Part shown: piece by piece, positions 16,627-24,816 of the stretch
Position numbering within the stretch: the stretch's first letter is position 1
Layout: each line of letters starts with the position of its first letter
NCBI RefSeq assembly: GCF_001636615.1
Contig: NZ_LGEK01000048.1
Span: forward strand, 1-37,005
Source: Mucilaginibacter sp. L294
GTDB lineage: Bacteria; Bacteroidota; Bacteroidia; Sphingobacteriales; Sphingobacteriaceae
Direction: 5' to 3'
Length of the DNA stretch: 37,005 nt
Position numbers and translations under genes: made by a program
Notes under the pieces: model-generated
Told to the model about the DNA's origin: nothing
Databases searched by the model: none
The model's input: the letters and a program-made list of their open reading frames with translations, nothing else

Positions 16627-19434
16627 TCAATCTGCACCAGCATTCGCCATTTTCTCTGTCGTTTTTTTAATCGTTTCTTTAACCGCTTTGCCTGCTGGCG
16701 CTTCAAATGCCTTTGATACAATGTATAACTGCTGCGCCGCGTGTTGTTTGGCAAAACCGGTAGCGGTACTGCTGCCTTCTAAACGCGATATCACATTCAG
16801 GTTTAAATATTTATCGTTATGGAATTTTCGGCAAATGTATGGCCATGCGCCCATGTTCTCCGGTTCTTCCTGTACCCAGAAAAATTCGGTAGCTTTTTCG
16901 TACTTGGCTTTAACCTTCAATATCTGTTGTACCGGTGTTGGGTACAACTGCTCAACACGTACAATGGCTACATCCTTACGTTTATCAACCTGTTGTTTCT
17001 CTAACAAGTCGTAATAAACTTTACCGGTACAAAGCAGTACGCGTTTAACCTTTTTAGGGTCGGCGTAGTTATCGTCTATCAGTTCGTGGAACTTGCCGTC
17101 GGTAAAATCTGCCAGCGGCGATACGCAATTAGGGCTGCGCAATAAGCTCTTAGGTGTAAATATAATCAACGGTTTACGGAAACTGCGGTGCATCTGCCTC
17201 CTTAATATATGGAAGAAGTTGGCAGGCGTAGTACAATTAGCCACTTGTATGTTATCATCAGCGCAAAGCTCTAAAAAGCGCTCAACACGTGCCGATGAAT
17301 GCTCGGGGCCCTGGCCTTCGTAACCATGCGGCAATAACATTACCAAACCGTTACCACGTTGCCATTTTGTTTCGGCACTGGCAATGTACTGGTCAACAAT
17401 GATCTGCGCACCGTTAAAGAAATCGCCAAACTGCGCTTCCCAAATAGTTAAGGCATTAGGGTTAGCCAAAGCGTAACCATATTCAAAACCTAAAACACCA
17501 TACTCGGATAACAGCGAGTTATAGATGCTCAGTTTTGCTTTAGTGTCGATAGTTTCCAACGGGGTGTATTCATCTTCCGAATCGGCCAGGGTAAGTACCG
17601 CGTGGCGATGCGAGAAAGTACCGCGTTTAACATCCTCACCGCTCAGCCTTACCGGGAAACCTTCTTTTAATAAAGTACCATAGGCAAGTAACTCGCCCAT
17701 AGCCCAGTCAAAAACACCGGTTTTGTTAACCATGGTGTTACGGTCCTGGAATAGCTTTTCTATCTTTTTAAAGAATTGTTTATCCTTTGGTAATATGGTA
17801 AGTTTAGTACCTATCTCTTTTATTACTTCTTTGGTAACCGAGGTGTCAACCGCGCTGATCAGCTCGCTGTGGTTAGCCAAATGCAGTCCGCTCCAGGCGC
17901 CTTCAAACATCGGGATGGTATCGGTAAACCTGTCGGCAGCTTTTGCCTCATCCAGCATGCCCTGTAATTCGGCACGGAAATCTTTTTCGATAGTTTTTAC
18001 ATACTTATCGTCGATGGTTCCTTCGGCTATCAGTTTTTTGCTGTAGATCTGTAACGGGTTAGGGTGCGCCTCAATAGCTTTGTACAATACCGGCTGGGTG
18101 AATTTTGGCTCATCAGCCTCGTTATGGCCATAACGGCGGTAGCACAGTATATCGATAAATACATCCTCGTTAAATACCTGGCGGTATTCCATCGCCAGAT
18201 TAACCACATATACCAATGCCTCAACATCATCACCATTTACGTGAAATACCGGCGAAAGCACAGTTTTAGCCACATCGGTACAATAGGTGCTTGAACGGGC
18301 ATCTTTATAGTTGGTGGTAAAACCTATCTGGTTATTTATTACCAGGTGAATGGTACCACCTGTGCGGTAACCATCAAGTTTTTCCATCTGTAAAACCTCG
18401 TAAACAATTCCTTGCCCGGCTACAGATGCGTCACCATGTATCAATATAGGGGCGATCTTTGAATGATCGCCGTTGTGTTTAAAATCAATTTTTGAACGGG
18501 TGATCCCTTCAACAACAGGGTCAACCGCCTCTAAGTGCGATGGATTTGGACAAAGGCTCAGGTGAACTTTTTTGCCCTGTGATGTTTCTACATCGGTTGA
18601 GAAGCCCAGGTGGTATTTTACGTCGCCACCAAACGGAGATTCAGAATCAAAGTTTTTACCTTCAAACTCAGAGAACACCTCTTTATAGGTTTTCTCCATA
18701 ATGTTGGTCAGTACATTTAAACGGCCACGATGCGCCATACCGATGATGAACTCCTCGATACCCAGGTCTGACCCTTTGATGATAACTGAATTTAGCGCGG
18801 GGATCAACGCCTCGGCACCTTCTAACGAGAAACGTTTCTGGCCCAGGAATTTTGTTCCCAAAAAGTTTTCAAAAACAACCGCTTCGTTCAGTTTGGCCAG
18901 CATCAGCTTTTTCTCATCAACTGTAAATGAAGGCGTATTGCGTTGCTTCTCCATCCTGTCCTCAAACCACTTTAGTTTTATAGGGTTGCGGATGTAGGTA
19001 TATTCGGCACCAATGGCCTGGCAGTAAGTTTGTTCTAATAACTGGCGGATATCCCGCAGTTTAGCGGGGCCTAAGCCAACTTCAACACCGGCGTTAAATA
19101 CGGTATCCATATCAGCTTCGCTTAAACCAAAAGTTTCCAGCTCTTTTCCCGGGAAATACTTGCGGCGCTCGCGCACGGGGTTTGTTTTTGTGAATAAATG
19201 GCCGCGGTTACGGTATCCACTTATCATGTTCATCACATTGATCTCTTTGATAAAATGATCAGGCGTAACGGAAGCTGCTGCTCCCGGTTCTGCGCTGTTA
19301 TCCTTACCAAAATCAAAGCCCTCAAAAAACTTTTGCCAGCCGTAATCAACAGATTCGGGGTCTTGTTTATAAGCTTCGTAAAGTGTGTCAATGTAGGCTG
19401 CGTTTCCGCTATCTATATAATTTAGGCGATCCAT
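16627..19434 (-). CDS. odhA: 2-oxoglutarate dehydrogenase E1 component
   Basis: This is a 935-residue thiamine-diphosphate-dependent E1, the normal length for SucA/OdhA. The N-terminal E2-binding helix begins NAAYIDTLYEAYKQDP. Further landmarks are HRGRLNVLTN in the central domain, the ThDP/Mg segment GDASVAGQGIVYEVLQM, NNQIGFTTN, and the C-terminal WEAQFGDFFNGAQIIVDQYI and GYEGQGPEHSS motifs. It decarboxylates 2-oxoglutarate and reductively succinylates the lipoyl arm of OdhB. It is first in the odhA-odhB operon, with a TAATTTTG promoter box 25 nt before the ATG. There is nothing unusual in the catalytic regions. Confidence 0.97.
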   Translation of the reverse strand: MDRLNYIDSGNAAYIDTLYEAYKQDPESVDYGWQKFFEGFDFGKDNSAEPGAAASVTPDHFIKEINVMNMISGYRNRGHLFTKTNPVRERRKYFPGKELETFGLSEADMDTVFNAGVEVGLGPAKLRDIRQLLEQTYCQAIGAEYTYIRNPIKLKWFEDRMEKQRNTPSFTVDEKKLMLAKLNEAVVFENFLGTKFLGQKRFSLEGAEALIPALNSVIIKGSDLGIEEFIIGMAHRGRLNVLTNIMEKTYKEVFSEFEGKNFDSESPFGGDVKYHLGFSTDVETSQGKKVHLSLCPNPSHLEAVDPVVEGITRSKIDFKHNGDHSKIAPILIHGDASVAGQGIVYEVLQMEKLDGYRTGGTIHLVINNQIGFTTNYKDARSSTYCTDVAKTVLSPVFHVNGDDVEALVYVVNLAMEYRQVFNEDVFIDILCYRRYGHNEADEPKFTQPVLYKAIEAHPNPLQIYSKKLIAEGTIDDKYVKTIEKDFRAELQGMLDEAKAADRFTDTIPMFEGAWSGLHLANHSELISAVDTSVTKEVIKEIGTKLTILPKDKQFFKKIEKLFQDRNTMVNKTGVFDWAMGELLAYGTLLKEGFPVRLSGEDVKRGTFSHRHAVLTLADSEDEYTPLETIDTKAKLSIYNSLLSEYGVLGFEYGYALANPNALTIWEAQFGDFFNGAQIIVDQYIASAETKWQRGNGLVMLLPHGYEGQGPEHSSARVERFLELCADDNIQVANCTTPANFFHILRRQMHRSFRKPLIIFTPKSLLRSPNCVSPLADFTDGKFHELIDDNYADPKKVKRVLLCTGKVYYDLLEKQQVDKRKDVAIVRVEQLYPTPVQQILKVKAKYEKATEFFWVQEEPENMGAWPYICRKFHNDKYLNLNVISRLEGSSTATGFAKQHAAQQLYIVSKAFEAPAGKAVKETIKKTTEKMANAGAD

Positions 19435-19459
19435 GAGAAACCAATGTTGTAAAACGGTA

Positions 19460-19467
19460 CAAAATTA
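19460..19467 (-). promoter_or_regulatory. TAATTTTG (-7) box of odhA
   Basis: A perfect TAnnTTTG match lies on the minus strand, 25 nt upstream of the odhA ATG. A TTTG lies 13 bases further upstream, which is closer than the usual -33 spacing, so only the -7 element is claimed. Confidence 0.5.
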
Positions 19468-19531
19468 AGCATTATACATTCAAATGCTGAAATAATATGC
19501 AATTACTTTTCTTTAATTTTTCTAAAAAAAA

Positions 19532-19654
19532 CTAACCGGTATGTTTTGAGGGATTATGGAAGAGTTTTTTAGCAAAACTGCGCAAATAAGATGCACCCTC
19601 CAATAGCACGGCCAGGAGGCCTATAATGATGGTGAATTGTTCAAAAGGGTTCAT
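19532..19654 (-). CDS. Possible 40-residue single-pass membrane peptide
   Basis: This short frame, ATG at 19654 to TAG at 19532, lies in the spacer between cry-DASH and odhA. It reads MNPFEQFTIIIGLLAVLLEG and then a basic tail (SYLRSFAKKLFHNPSKHTG). It is one hydrophobic helix followed by positive charges, a plausible inner-membrane microprotein. FEQF near the N-terminus echoes the FEQFII start of the small membrane protein at 23973-24185, which may be chance. There is no family match that I know, and no clear promoter. If not expressed, the stretch 19435-19710 is otherwise empty apart from the odhA promoter. Confidence 0.4.
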   Translation of the reverse strand: MNPFEQFTIIIGLLAVLLEGASYLRSFAKKLFHNPSKHTG

Positions 19655-19710
19655 AATATAAGTACGCTTATTTATCCCTTTTGTTGTACTAATTCATTAA
19701 TAATTGGTGC

Positions 19711-21012
19711 TTAGTCAATAGCGTTGGCTAAGGGCAGCCAGGTAGTTATAAAATCGCTGTTAGTATCCAGTTGGTCGGTTGGTTTGGCGGCGTTAAAAAA
19801 GCGGTTACTTTTGGTATCGTTGCCTACCCCGGCCACAAATGCCCAGTTGCCCCAGTTACTTGCGGGCGAGTAGTCTATCAGTTTTTCCTCAAAGTACAGG
19901 GCGCCTTTTGTCCAATCTACCTGCAAATCCTTGGTTAAATAGGTGGCTACCGCCTGCCTGCTGTAGTTGTTAATAAAACCGGTAGCGTTTAGCTGGTGCA
20001 TAGCTGCATCAATAAACGGAACGCCGGTTTGGCCGTTCTTCCAGTGTTCAAAAAGTTCGTCCTGGTTATCGGCCATATCGGGCGCATCACCAAACCCTTC
20101 CGATCGGAAGAACGTTTGCCCATGCTTTTTAAACATAAACCGGAAGTAATCCCGCCAAAGCAACTCCAGCATAATAGGATCGGTGTTGGGCAGATGGTTT
20201 TCGCGATAATAATTAACCACCTCCCAGTAAACCTGCTTTGGCGATATACAACCAACAGCCAGCCAAGGGCCAAAGCCTGATGAATTGTAATTTGCATTAC
20301 GGCCGTTTTTGCCTTGTATGTTTTGAACGGAGTTTTCCAGGTATTGATGCAACTGTTTTAAAGCTGCGGTTTCGCCGCCGGTTATTTTTTCGCCGGCGCG
20401 TATATCGTCTACAGGTTCGGGCACGCCCAGATCTGTAAGGGTGGGCAGTTCGCCGGCATCGGCAATTTCGGGCACATTAATATACTCGGGACTAACCACA
20501 CTTGGCCTAACCGTGCTATCGCGTTCTACCTTCTTTTTAAAGGTTACAAAACTATCGGGGATATCTTTTATGGGGAATGGCAGGTCCTCTTTATGGTACA
20601 TAGTATGTCCAATAAAATGTCTCAGGTTCAGCTTCATTTTCCATAGCGCGGCTTCTACCCTTTCAGAAACATCGGTTTCATCGGGCGCAACCTCGCGGTG
20701 ATGGTAAACTTCGCTTATCTGGCATTCTTCGGCCAGTTGGGTAAGCACTTCGGCAGGGTCGCCGGTGCGGATCAGCAGATCGGCCCCATAAGTTTGCAGG
20801 TTTTTCCTAAGATCGGCAACGGCTTCTAACAGGAAACGAGCACGGAAACTACCTGTTTTTAAAGCACCTAAAGCGCTGGTTTTAAAGTAAAAAGGGTCAA
20901 ATATAAATACGGGTAAAACTTTATCAGCCCTGCGCACGGCTTCGGATAATATTTCATTATCGTGTATGCGCAAGTCATTTCTAAACCAAACCAGTATAAC
21001 CTTTGCACTCAT
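19711..21012 (-). CDS. DASH-type cryptochrome/photolyase
   Basis: This 433-residue flavoprotein of the photolyase/cryptochrome superfamily starts MSAKVILVWFRNDLRIHDNE. The antenna-domain section has the DASH-specific pattern FPIKDIPDSFVTFKKKVE (147-163). The FAD domain includes LELLWRDYFRFMFKKHG (282-298), the helix HQLNATGFINNYSRQAVATYL, and SNWGNWAFVAGVGND (385-399), the AGVGND signature of DASH proteins. DASH members bind FAD and a folate antenna and repair cyclobutane dimers, mainly in single-stranded DNA, or signal blue light. It diverges from the TetR operon across a 310-base spacer with palindromes, one of which ends 10 bases before the ATG, so shared repression is plausible. A separate class I photolyase lies at 27254-28570. 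Confidence 0.92.
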   Translation of the reverse strand: MSAKVILVWFRNDLRIHDNEILSEAVRRADKVLPVFIFDPFYFKTSALGALKTGSFRARFLLEAVADLRKNLQTYGADLLIRTGDPAEVLTQLAEECQISEVYHHREVAPDETDVSERVEAALWKMKLNLRHFIGHTMYHKEDLPFPIKDIPDSFVTFKKKVERDSTVRPSVVSPEYINVPEIADAGELPTLTDLGVPEPVDDIRAGEKITGGETAALKQLHQYLENSVQNIQGKNGRNANYNSSGFGPWLAVGCISPKQVYWEVVNYYRENHLPNTDPIMLELLWRDYFRFMFKKHGQTFFRSEGFGDAPDMADNQDELFEHWKNGQTGVPFIDAAMHQLNATGFINNYSRQAVATYLTKDLQVDWTKGALYFEEKLIDYSPASNWGNWAFVAGVGNDTKSNRFFNAAKPTDQLDTNSDFITTWLPLANAID

Positions 21013-21021
21013 ATGAACAAC

Positions 21022-21043
21022 TAATCTAAACTTATTTAGATTA
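21022..21043. promoter_or_regulatory. 22-bp perfect palindrome, operator candidate
   Basis: TAATCTAAA (21022-21030) and TTTAGATTA (21035-21043) form a perfect 9-4-9 inverted repeat next to the cry-DASH start. On the minus strand it overlaps a 7-of-8 match to the -7 box (TAAGTTTA). The size and symmetry suit a TetR-family operator. Confidence 0.6.
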
Positions 21044-21081
21044 ATTACAAAAATGGTAATTATTTATCAGCCCTGAAACGT

Positions 21082-21131
21082 TAGCTGTAATATTTGACAT
21101 GCTCTAAACATTTAGCGCTCATTTACAGCTA
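21082..21131. promoter_or_regulatory. Nested inverted repeats in the cry-DASH/TetR spacer
   Basis: Outer arms TAGCTGTAA (21082-21090) and TTACAGCTA (21123-21131) match perfectly. Inside them GCTCTAAA (21101-21108) and TTTAGCGC (21111-21118) pair at 7 of 8 positions. The inner core CTAAA...TTTAG repeats the core of the palindrome at 21022-21043. It could be a second operator or a cruciform-forming regulatory site. Confidence 0.5.
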
Positions 21132-21322
21132 CAATATTATTAAAGTTTCCATCGGCACCTTTTATAATATCTTTTCCTCCGTGCACTTTGTGTTTTTTCT
21201 TTGTGGCCTCTGTGGTTAAAATCGCATTCACAACAAACGTTATATCCACCCGTTTAAATAACATAAGCATGATATTTGCTTATACATTTATCAGTAATTT
21301 TAATCTGTTAAAAATCAACATT

Positions 21323-21982
21323 ATGGCAACTACCGAAAGCATCCAGAAAGCGTATATAGATTATGTACTAACCGAAGGCCAGCAGCCCAAATCAGTATAT
21401 GTATTCGCCAAAAAAAATAAAATGCCTGAAGAAGAATTTTACCGCTTTTTTGGGTCGTTTGACGCCGTTGAGCAAACCGTTTGGGCCGATTTAACCACCA
21501 AAACGATCACTGAAATACACGGGCAGGAAGTTTGGGCGCAGTATTCATCGCGCGAGAAAGCCCTGTCATTTTTCTACAGCTTTTTTGAACTACTGAAAAG
21601 CAACCGCAGCTTTGCCGTTTATAGCATAAAAAAGCACCGCAGCCTGGGTACACCAAAGGTACTGGAGCCAACTAAGGTACTTTTTGAGAACTTTGCCGAA
21701 GGCATTATAAGCGAAGGCATGGAAACGCAGGAACTTAGCGACCGTAAATTCTTCAGCAAACGTTATAAAGATGCGCTGTGGATCCAGTTTGGTTTTGTGC
21801 TTAATTTTTGGATAAACGATGATTCGGCAGGGTTTGAGAAAACCGACGAGGCTATTGAAAAAGGCGTTAACGTAACGTTCGACCTGTTTCAGCGTTCGCC
21901 AATTGATAACCTGTTTGAGTACGGTAAGTTCCTGGCTAAAAATGGTGGGATAAAAGAAAAAATGGGATTTGGAAGTTTCTAA
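21323..21982 (+). CDS. TetR-family transcriptional regulator
   Basis: This is a 219-residue protein from the ATG at 21323. An upstream extension to 21188 runs through non-coding repeat sequence and is rejected. Residues 1-50 form a degenerate TetR helix-turn-helix (IQKAYIDYVLTEGQQPKSVYVFAKKNKMPEEEFYRFFGS), with VYVFAKKNKMPEEEFYRFF as the helix-turn-helix segment. The remainder is an all-helical ligand or dimerisation domain. Bacteroidota members of this type are often found just before a UbiB-like kinase gene, as here. It is first in a three-gene operon; the next gene starts inside its last codons. The palindromes between it and cry-DASH are candidate self-operators. The ligand is unknown. 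Confidence 0.8.
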   Translation: MATTESIQKAYIDYVLTEGQQPKSVYVFAKKNKMPEEEFYRFFGSFDAVEQTVWADLTTKTITEIHGQEVWAQYSSREKALSFFYSFFELLKSNRSFAVYSIKKHRSLGTPKVLEPTKVLFENFAEGIISEGMETQELSDRKFFSKRYKDALWIQFGFVLNFWINDDSAGFEKTDEAIEKGVNVTFDLFQRSPIDNLFEYGKFLAKNGGIKEKMGFGSF

Positions 21983-22643
21983 AACACTGGCCTTCAGCGC
22001 CATATTTGATATGGATGGCACCCTGATAGATAACACACCGTTCCACTTTAAGGCATGGCAGCAGCTTTTTAAAAAGCGCGGCCTGCCTGAACTAAGCAGG
22101 GAAACCTACTTAACCGGTATCAGCGGTGTACCTATCATCAACACGCTAAAAAAATACTTTGGCCAGGACATTGACGAGGCTGAACTAAAAGCGCTTATTA
22201 ACGAAAAACAACGCCTTTACAGGGATTTCTTTCGCCCTGTATTGCCTTTAAATGGCCTCGAAACGTTTTTAAACGATCTTAAACGCACCGGCGTAAAAAT
22301 AGCGCTCGCCACATCCTCCAATATGGATGATATCGATTTTATTTTCGATGCGATCCCTATCCGCCAGTACTTTGATGCCCTCATCACGGGCAGTATGGTA
22401 AGCCAACCCAAACCATCACCACAGATATTTTTAAAAGCTGCCGAGCAGCTCGGCACCCGCCCCGAAAGGTGTGTGGTGTTTGAGGATTCCCTGTCGGGAT
22501 TAGCGGCGGGCAACAATGCGGGCATGAAGGTTGTTGGTATTACTACTGCCCACCCCGCCCAAACCATTACCAAGCTGGCCAACCTGGTAATTAATGATTA
22601 CGCGGACATAACGCCGCAAAAATTGGCCGCATTATTTGATTAA
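21969..22643 (+). CDS. HAD-family hydrolase, beta-phosphoglucomutase-like, TTG start
   Basis: This is a 224-residue haloacid-dehalogenase phosphatase or mutase. Motif I is D14-M-D16-G-T, motif II is ATSSN, the lysine loop is SQPKPSP, and motif III is VVFEDSLSG. A cap domain sits after motif I (subfamily IA). The frame has an in-frame stop at 21951-21953, and the only start before the catalytic aspartates is TTG at 21969. The gene therefore overlaps the TetR stop by 14 bases and is probably translationally coupled to it. The family acts on small phosphorylated sugars and metabolites; the exact substrate is unknown. The UbiB-like kinase follows after 7 bases. Confidence 0.87.
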   Translation: MEVSKTLAFSAIFDMDGTLIDNTPFHFKAWQQLFKKRGLPELSRETYLTGISGVPIINTLKKYFGQDIDEAELKALINEKQRLYRDFFRPVLPLNGLETFLNDLKRTGVKIALATSSNMDDIDFIFDAIPIRQYFDALITGSMVSQPKPSPQIFLKAAEQLGTRPERCVVFEDSLSGLAAGNNAGMKVVGITTAHPAQTITKLANLVINDYADITPQKLAALFD

Positions 22644-22650
22644 CAACACC

Positions 22651-23976
22651 ATGAGTGACAATACCGCTAAAGAGCAAAACAGCATACCTACCAGTAAAGT
22701 TGAACGCAGCGCCAAATTTGTAACCACAGGCTTTAAAATTGGCGGCAACTACATTAAGCATTATTCCAAAAAACTGTTTAACCCGGATATGGACAGGTCT
22801 GAACTGAACGAGGATAATGCTACGGATATATACCAATCGCTTAGTCAGCTAAAAGGAAGCGCCTTAAAAGTAGCGCAGATGCTAAGCATGGATAAAAACC
22901 TGCTGCCGCAGGCCTATGTAGATAAATTTACGCAATCGCAATATAACGCGCCGCCGCTTTCGGGGCCGCTTATTGTGCAAACGTTTAAAAAATATTTTGG
23001 CAAAACGCCCGATCAGATCTATGACAAGTTCAACATCCGCTCTACCAACGCGGCATCAATAGGCCAGGTACACCAGGCCGAGCTTAACGGTAAAAAACTG
23101 GCCGTAAAGATCCAGTACCCGGGCGTTGGCGATTCCATCTCGTCTGACCTGAAACTGATAAAGCCCTTCGCCTTCCGGATGCTGGGCATGAGCGAGAAAG
23201 AACTTGATATTTATATGCGCGAGGTGGAAGAGCGCCTTTTAGAAGAAACTGATTACGAACTGGAGGTGCGCCGGTCAATAGAATTTTCTATCGCCTGTAA
23301 AAACCTGGATAACGTGGTGTTTCCGGGCTACTACCCCGATCTGTCCAGCAAGCGCATCATCACCATGGACTGGCTGGAAGGCCTGCACTTAAAAGAGTTT
23401 TTGGCCACCAATCCATCGCAAGAGCTGCGCGACCAGATTGGCCAGGCACTTTGGGATTTTTACAACTACCAGCAGCATGAGCTGCGCGCCGTACATGCCG
23501 ACCCGCACCCCGGCAATTTCATGATAACTCCCGAAGGTAACCTCGGGGTAATTGATTTTGGCTGTATAAAAGTGATGCCCGACGATTTTTACTACCCTTT
23601 CTTCTCGCTTACCTCAACCAATTTGTTTAACGATAAAGCGGAAACCATTAAAGCCTTCCGCAAGCTGGAGATGATATTACCAAATGATATCCCGGCGCAG
23701 ATAGAATTTTACCACACCATGTTTAAGCAAATGATAAGCCTGTTTGCAAAGCCGTACATTACCAATACGTTTGATTTTGGAGAAAAAGCTTTTTTTGATG
23801 ACCTTTTTGGCTTTGGCGAAAAGGTTGCTAAAATGCCCGAGTTTAAACAGGCCCGCGGCGTTAAGCACTTCATTTATGTAAACCGTACTAACTTTGGGTT
23901 ATACAATATACTGCACGAGTTACAAGCACGGGTTAAAACAGATACTTATAAGCCGCATGTGGAAGTTTTGGCCTAA
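22651..23976 (+). CDS. ABC1/AarF/UbiB-family atypical kinase
   Basis: This 441-residue protein starts at the ATG at 22651 (an in-frame TTG at 22636 is less likely). It contains the ADCK/UbiB landmarks: an N-terminal KxGQ-like motif that here reads KVAQ (73-76), NAASIGQVH (133-141) in place of the usual glycine-rich loop, the ATP-site lysine K153 in AVKIQYPGV, the catalytic HADPHPGNF and the metal-binding VIDFG. The C-terminal hydrophobic helices that anchor E. coli UbiB are not evident. UbiB-family proteins support ubiquinone or prenyl-lipid metabolism; Bacteroidota make menaquinone, so the role here may differ. It ends the TetR-HAD-kinase operon and its stop overlaps that of the convergent small membrane protein. 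Confidence 0.9.
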   Translation: MSDNTAKEQNSIPTSKVERSAKFVTTGFKIGGNYIKHYSKKLFNPDMDRSELNEDNATDIYQSLSQLKGSALKVAQMLSMDKNLLPQAYVDKFTQSQYNAPPLSGPLIVQTFKKYFGKTPDQIYDKFNIRSTNAASIGQVHQAELNGKKLAVKIQYPGVGDSISSDLKLIKPFAFRMLGMSEKELDIYMREVEERLLEETDYELEVRRSIEFSIACKNLDNVVFPGYYPDLSSKRIITMDWLEGLHLKEFLATNPSQELRDQIGQALWDFYNYQQHELRAVHADPHPGNFMITPEGNLGVIDFGCIKVMPDDFYYPFFSLTSTNLFNDKAETIKAFRKLEMILPNDIPAQIEFYHTMFKQMISLFAKPYITNTFDFGEKAFFDDLFGFGEKVAKMPEFKQARGVKHFIYVNRTNFGLYNILHELQARVKTDTYKPHVEVLA

Positions 23977-24185
23977 ATAAACTTTATAACCAATGCTACA
24001 GAAAGGAAAAAGGTACATACCCATGCCAATGTTGCACGGGTGTACCATGTTTCAATTTCGGTTAAACGCCCGGTGCCAATATATGATTTGGAACGCCGCA
24101 TGCAATAAACACCTGCCGATATTAGCAGAACAAAAGCAAAACAAGTAGCGTAGATAATAAATTGTTCAAAAGTATGTGTTAGCAT
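23973..24185 (-). CDS. Small two-helix membrane protein, paralog 1
   Basis: This 70-residue protein has two hydrophobic segments (about residues 9-29 and 50-69). They are separated by a basic-polar loop reading RRSKSYIGTGRLTEIETW. The protein at 24419-24637 has the same layout and an almost matching loop (RRRAKSFVGTGRLTDIESW), so the two are clearly paralogs. I do not recognise the family. Two membrane helices with a conserved cytoplasmic or periplasmic loop suggest a membrane-protein partner or a small stress protein. Its stop codon overlaps the stop of the kinase gene on the opposite strand. Confidence 0.78.
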   Translation of the reverse strand: MLTHTFEQFIIYATCFAFVLLISAGVYCMRRSKSYIGTGRLTEIETWYTRATLAWVCTFFLSVALVIKFI

Positions 24186-24418
24186 AGTATTAACTTAATA
24201 TGGCTAATGATGCAACATCAAAACCATAACCCTATCAAGCAAAAAATTCACCAGATATTACTATACCAACACATTAATGTTAAGTTTACGGCTATACAGC
24301 TTGTATTCCTTTTTTTTGTGACACTGCACTACCCGCAGATTACCCCGTGCCCGTATATATAACCGGGAAGATTTTGAACAATTTGGGGAATTAGTATCCT
24401 GAAATGCCCGGTACTATA

Positions 24419-24637
24419 TTAACCTAAGATAAACTGTATAGCCATAACAAAAGCAAGCATAAATGTGGCTATCCACATTATGGTAGACTTAATAGCCCAG
24501 CTTTCTATATCAGTTAAACGGCCAGTACCTACAAATGATTTGGCCCTTCTGCGGCAATACACGGCATAAACCCCTAAAAAAACAATTGCTATTATGCTGA
24601 AAAATATTAATATCAGCTGAAAATTATGTGTAAACAT
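24419..24637 (-). CDS. Small two-helix membrane protein, paralog 2
   Basis: This is a 72-residue paralog of the protein at 23973-24185. It has a helix at about residues 8-27, the conserved loop with GTGRLTDIESW, and a second helix at about 51-70. Conservation is concentrated in the loop rather than in the helices, which argues for a functional motif. A spacer of 233 bases separates the two; it holds no recognisable gene, and each probably has its own promoter, although none matches the consensus well. Function unknown. The 179 bases on its other side, up to the SDR gene, hold only AT-rich sequence. Confidence 0.78.
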   Translation of the reverse strand: MFTHNFQLILIFFSIIAIVFLGVYAVYCRRRAKSFVGTGRLTDIESWAIKSTIMWIATFMLAFVMAIQFILG

Positions 24638-24816
24638 CTTAATACTCTTAATAATATCTTAACACACATGGTAAAGAAAAGTTTATTCGGTTTTATTTTT
24701 TTTTATAAAACAATCTTCTTTAACGAAAATGTTACAAACAATATACTCCTTTAAATTAACCATATGGCAAAATTTCCTAATTAAAACACCCGGGCACTTC
24801 TGTTGTTGCACATAAC

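Noticed and set aside
21188..21322. 45-residue extension of the TetR regulator
   Set aside because: It runs through the CTYYGTG repeat, and the regulator's own HTH begins just after the ATG at 21323.
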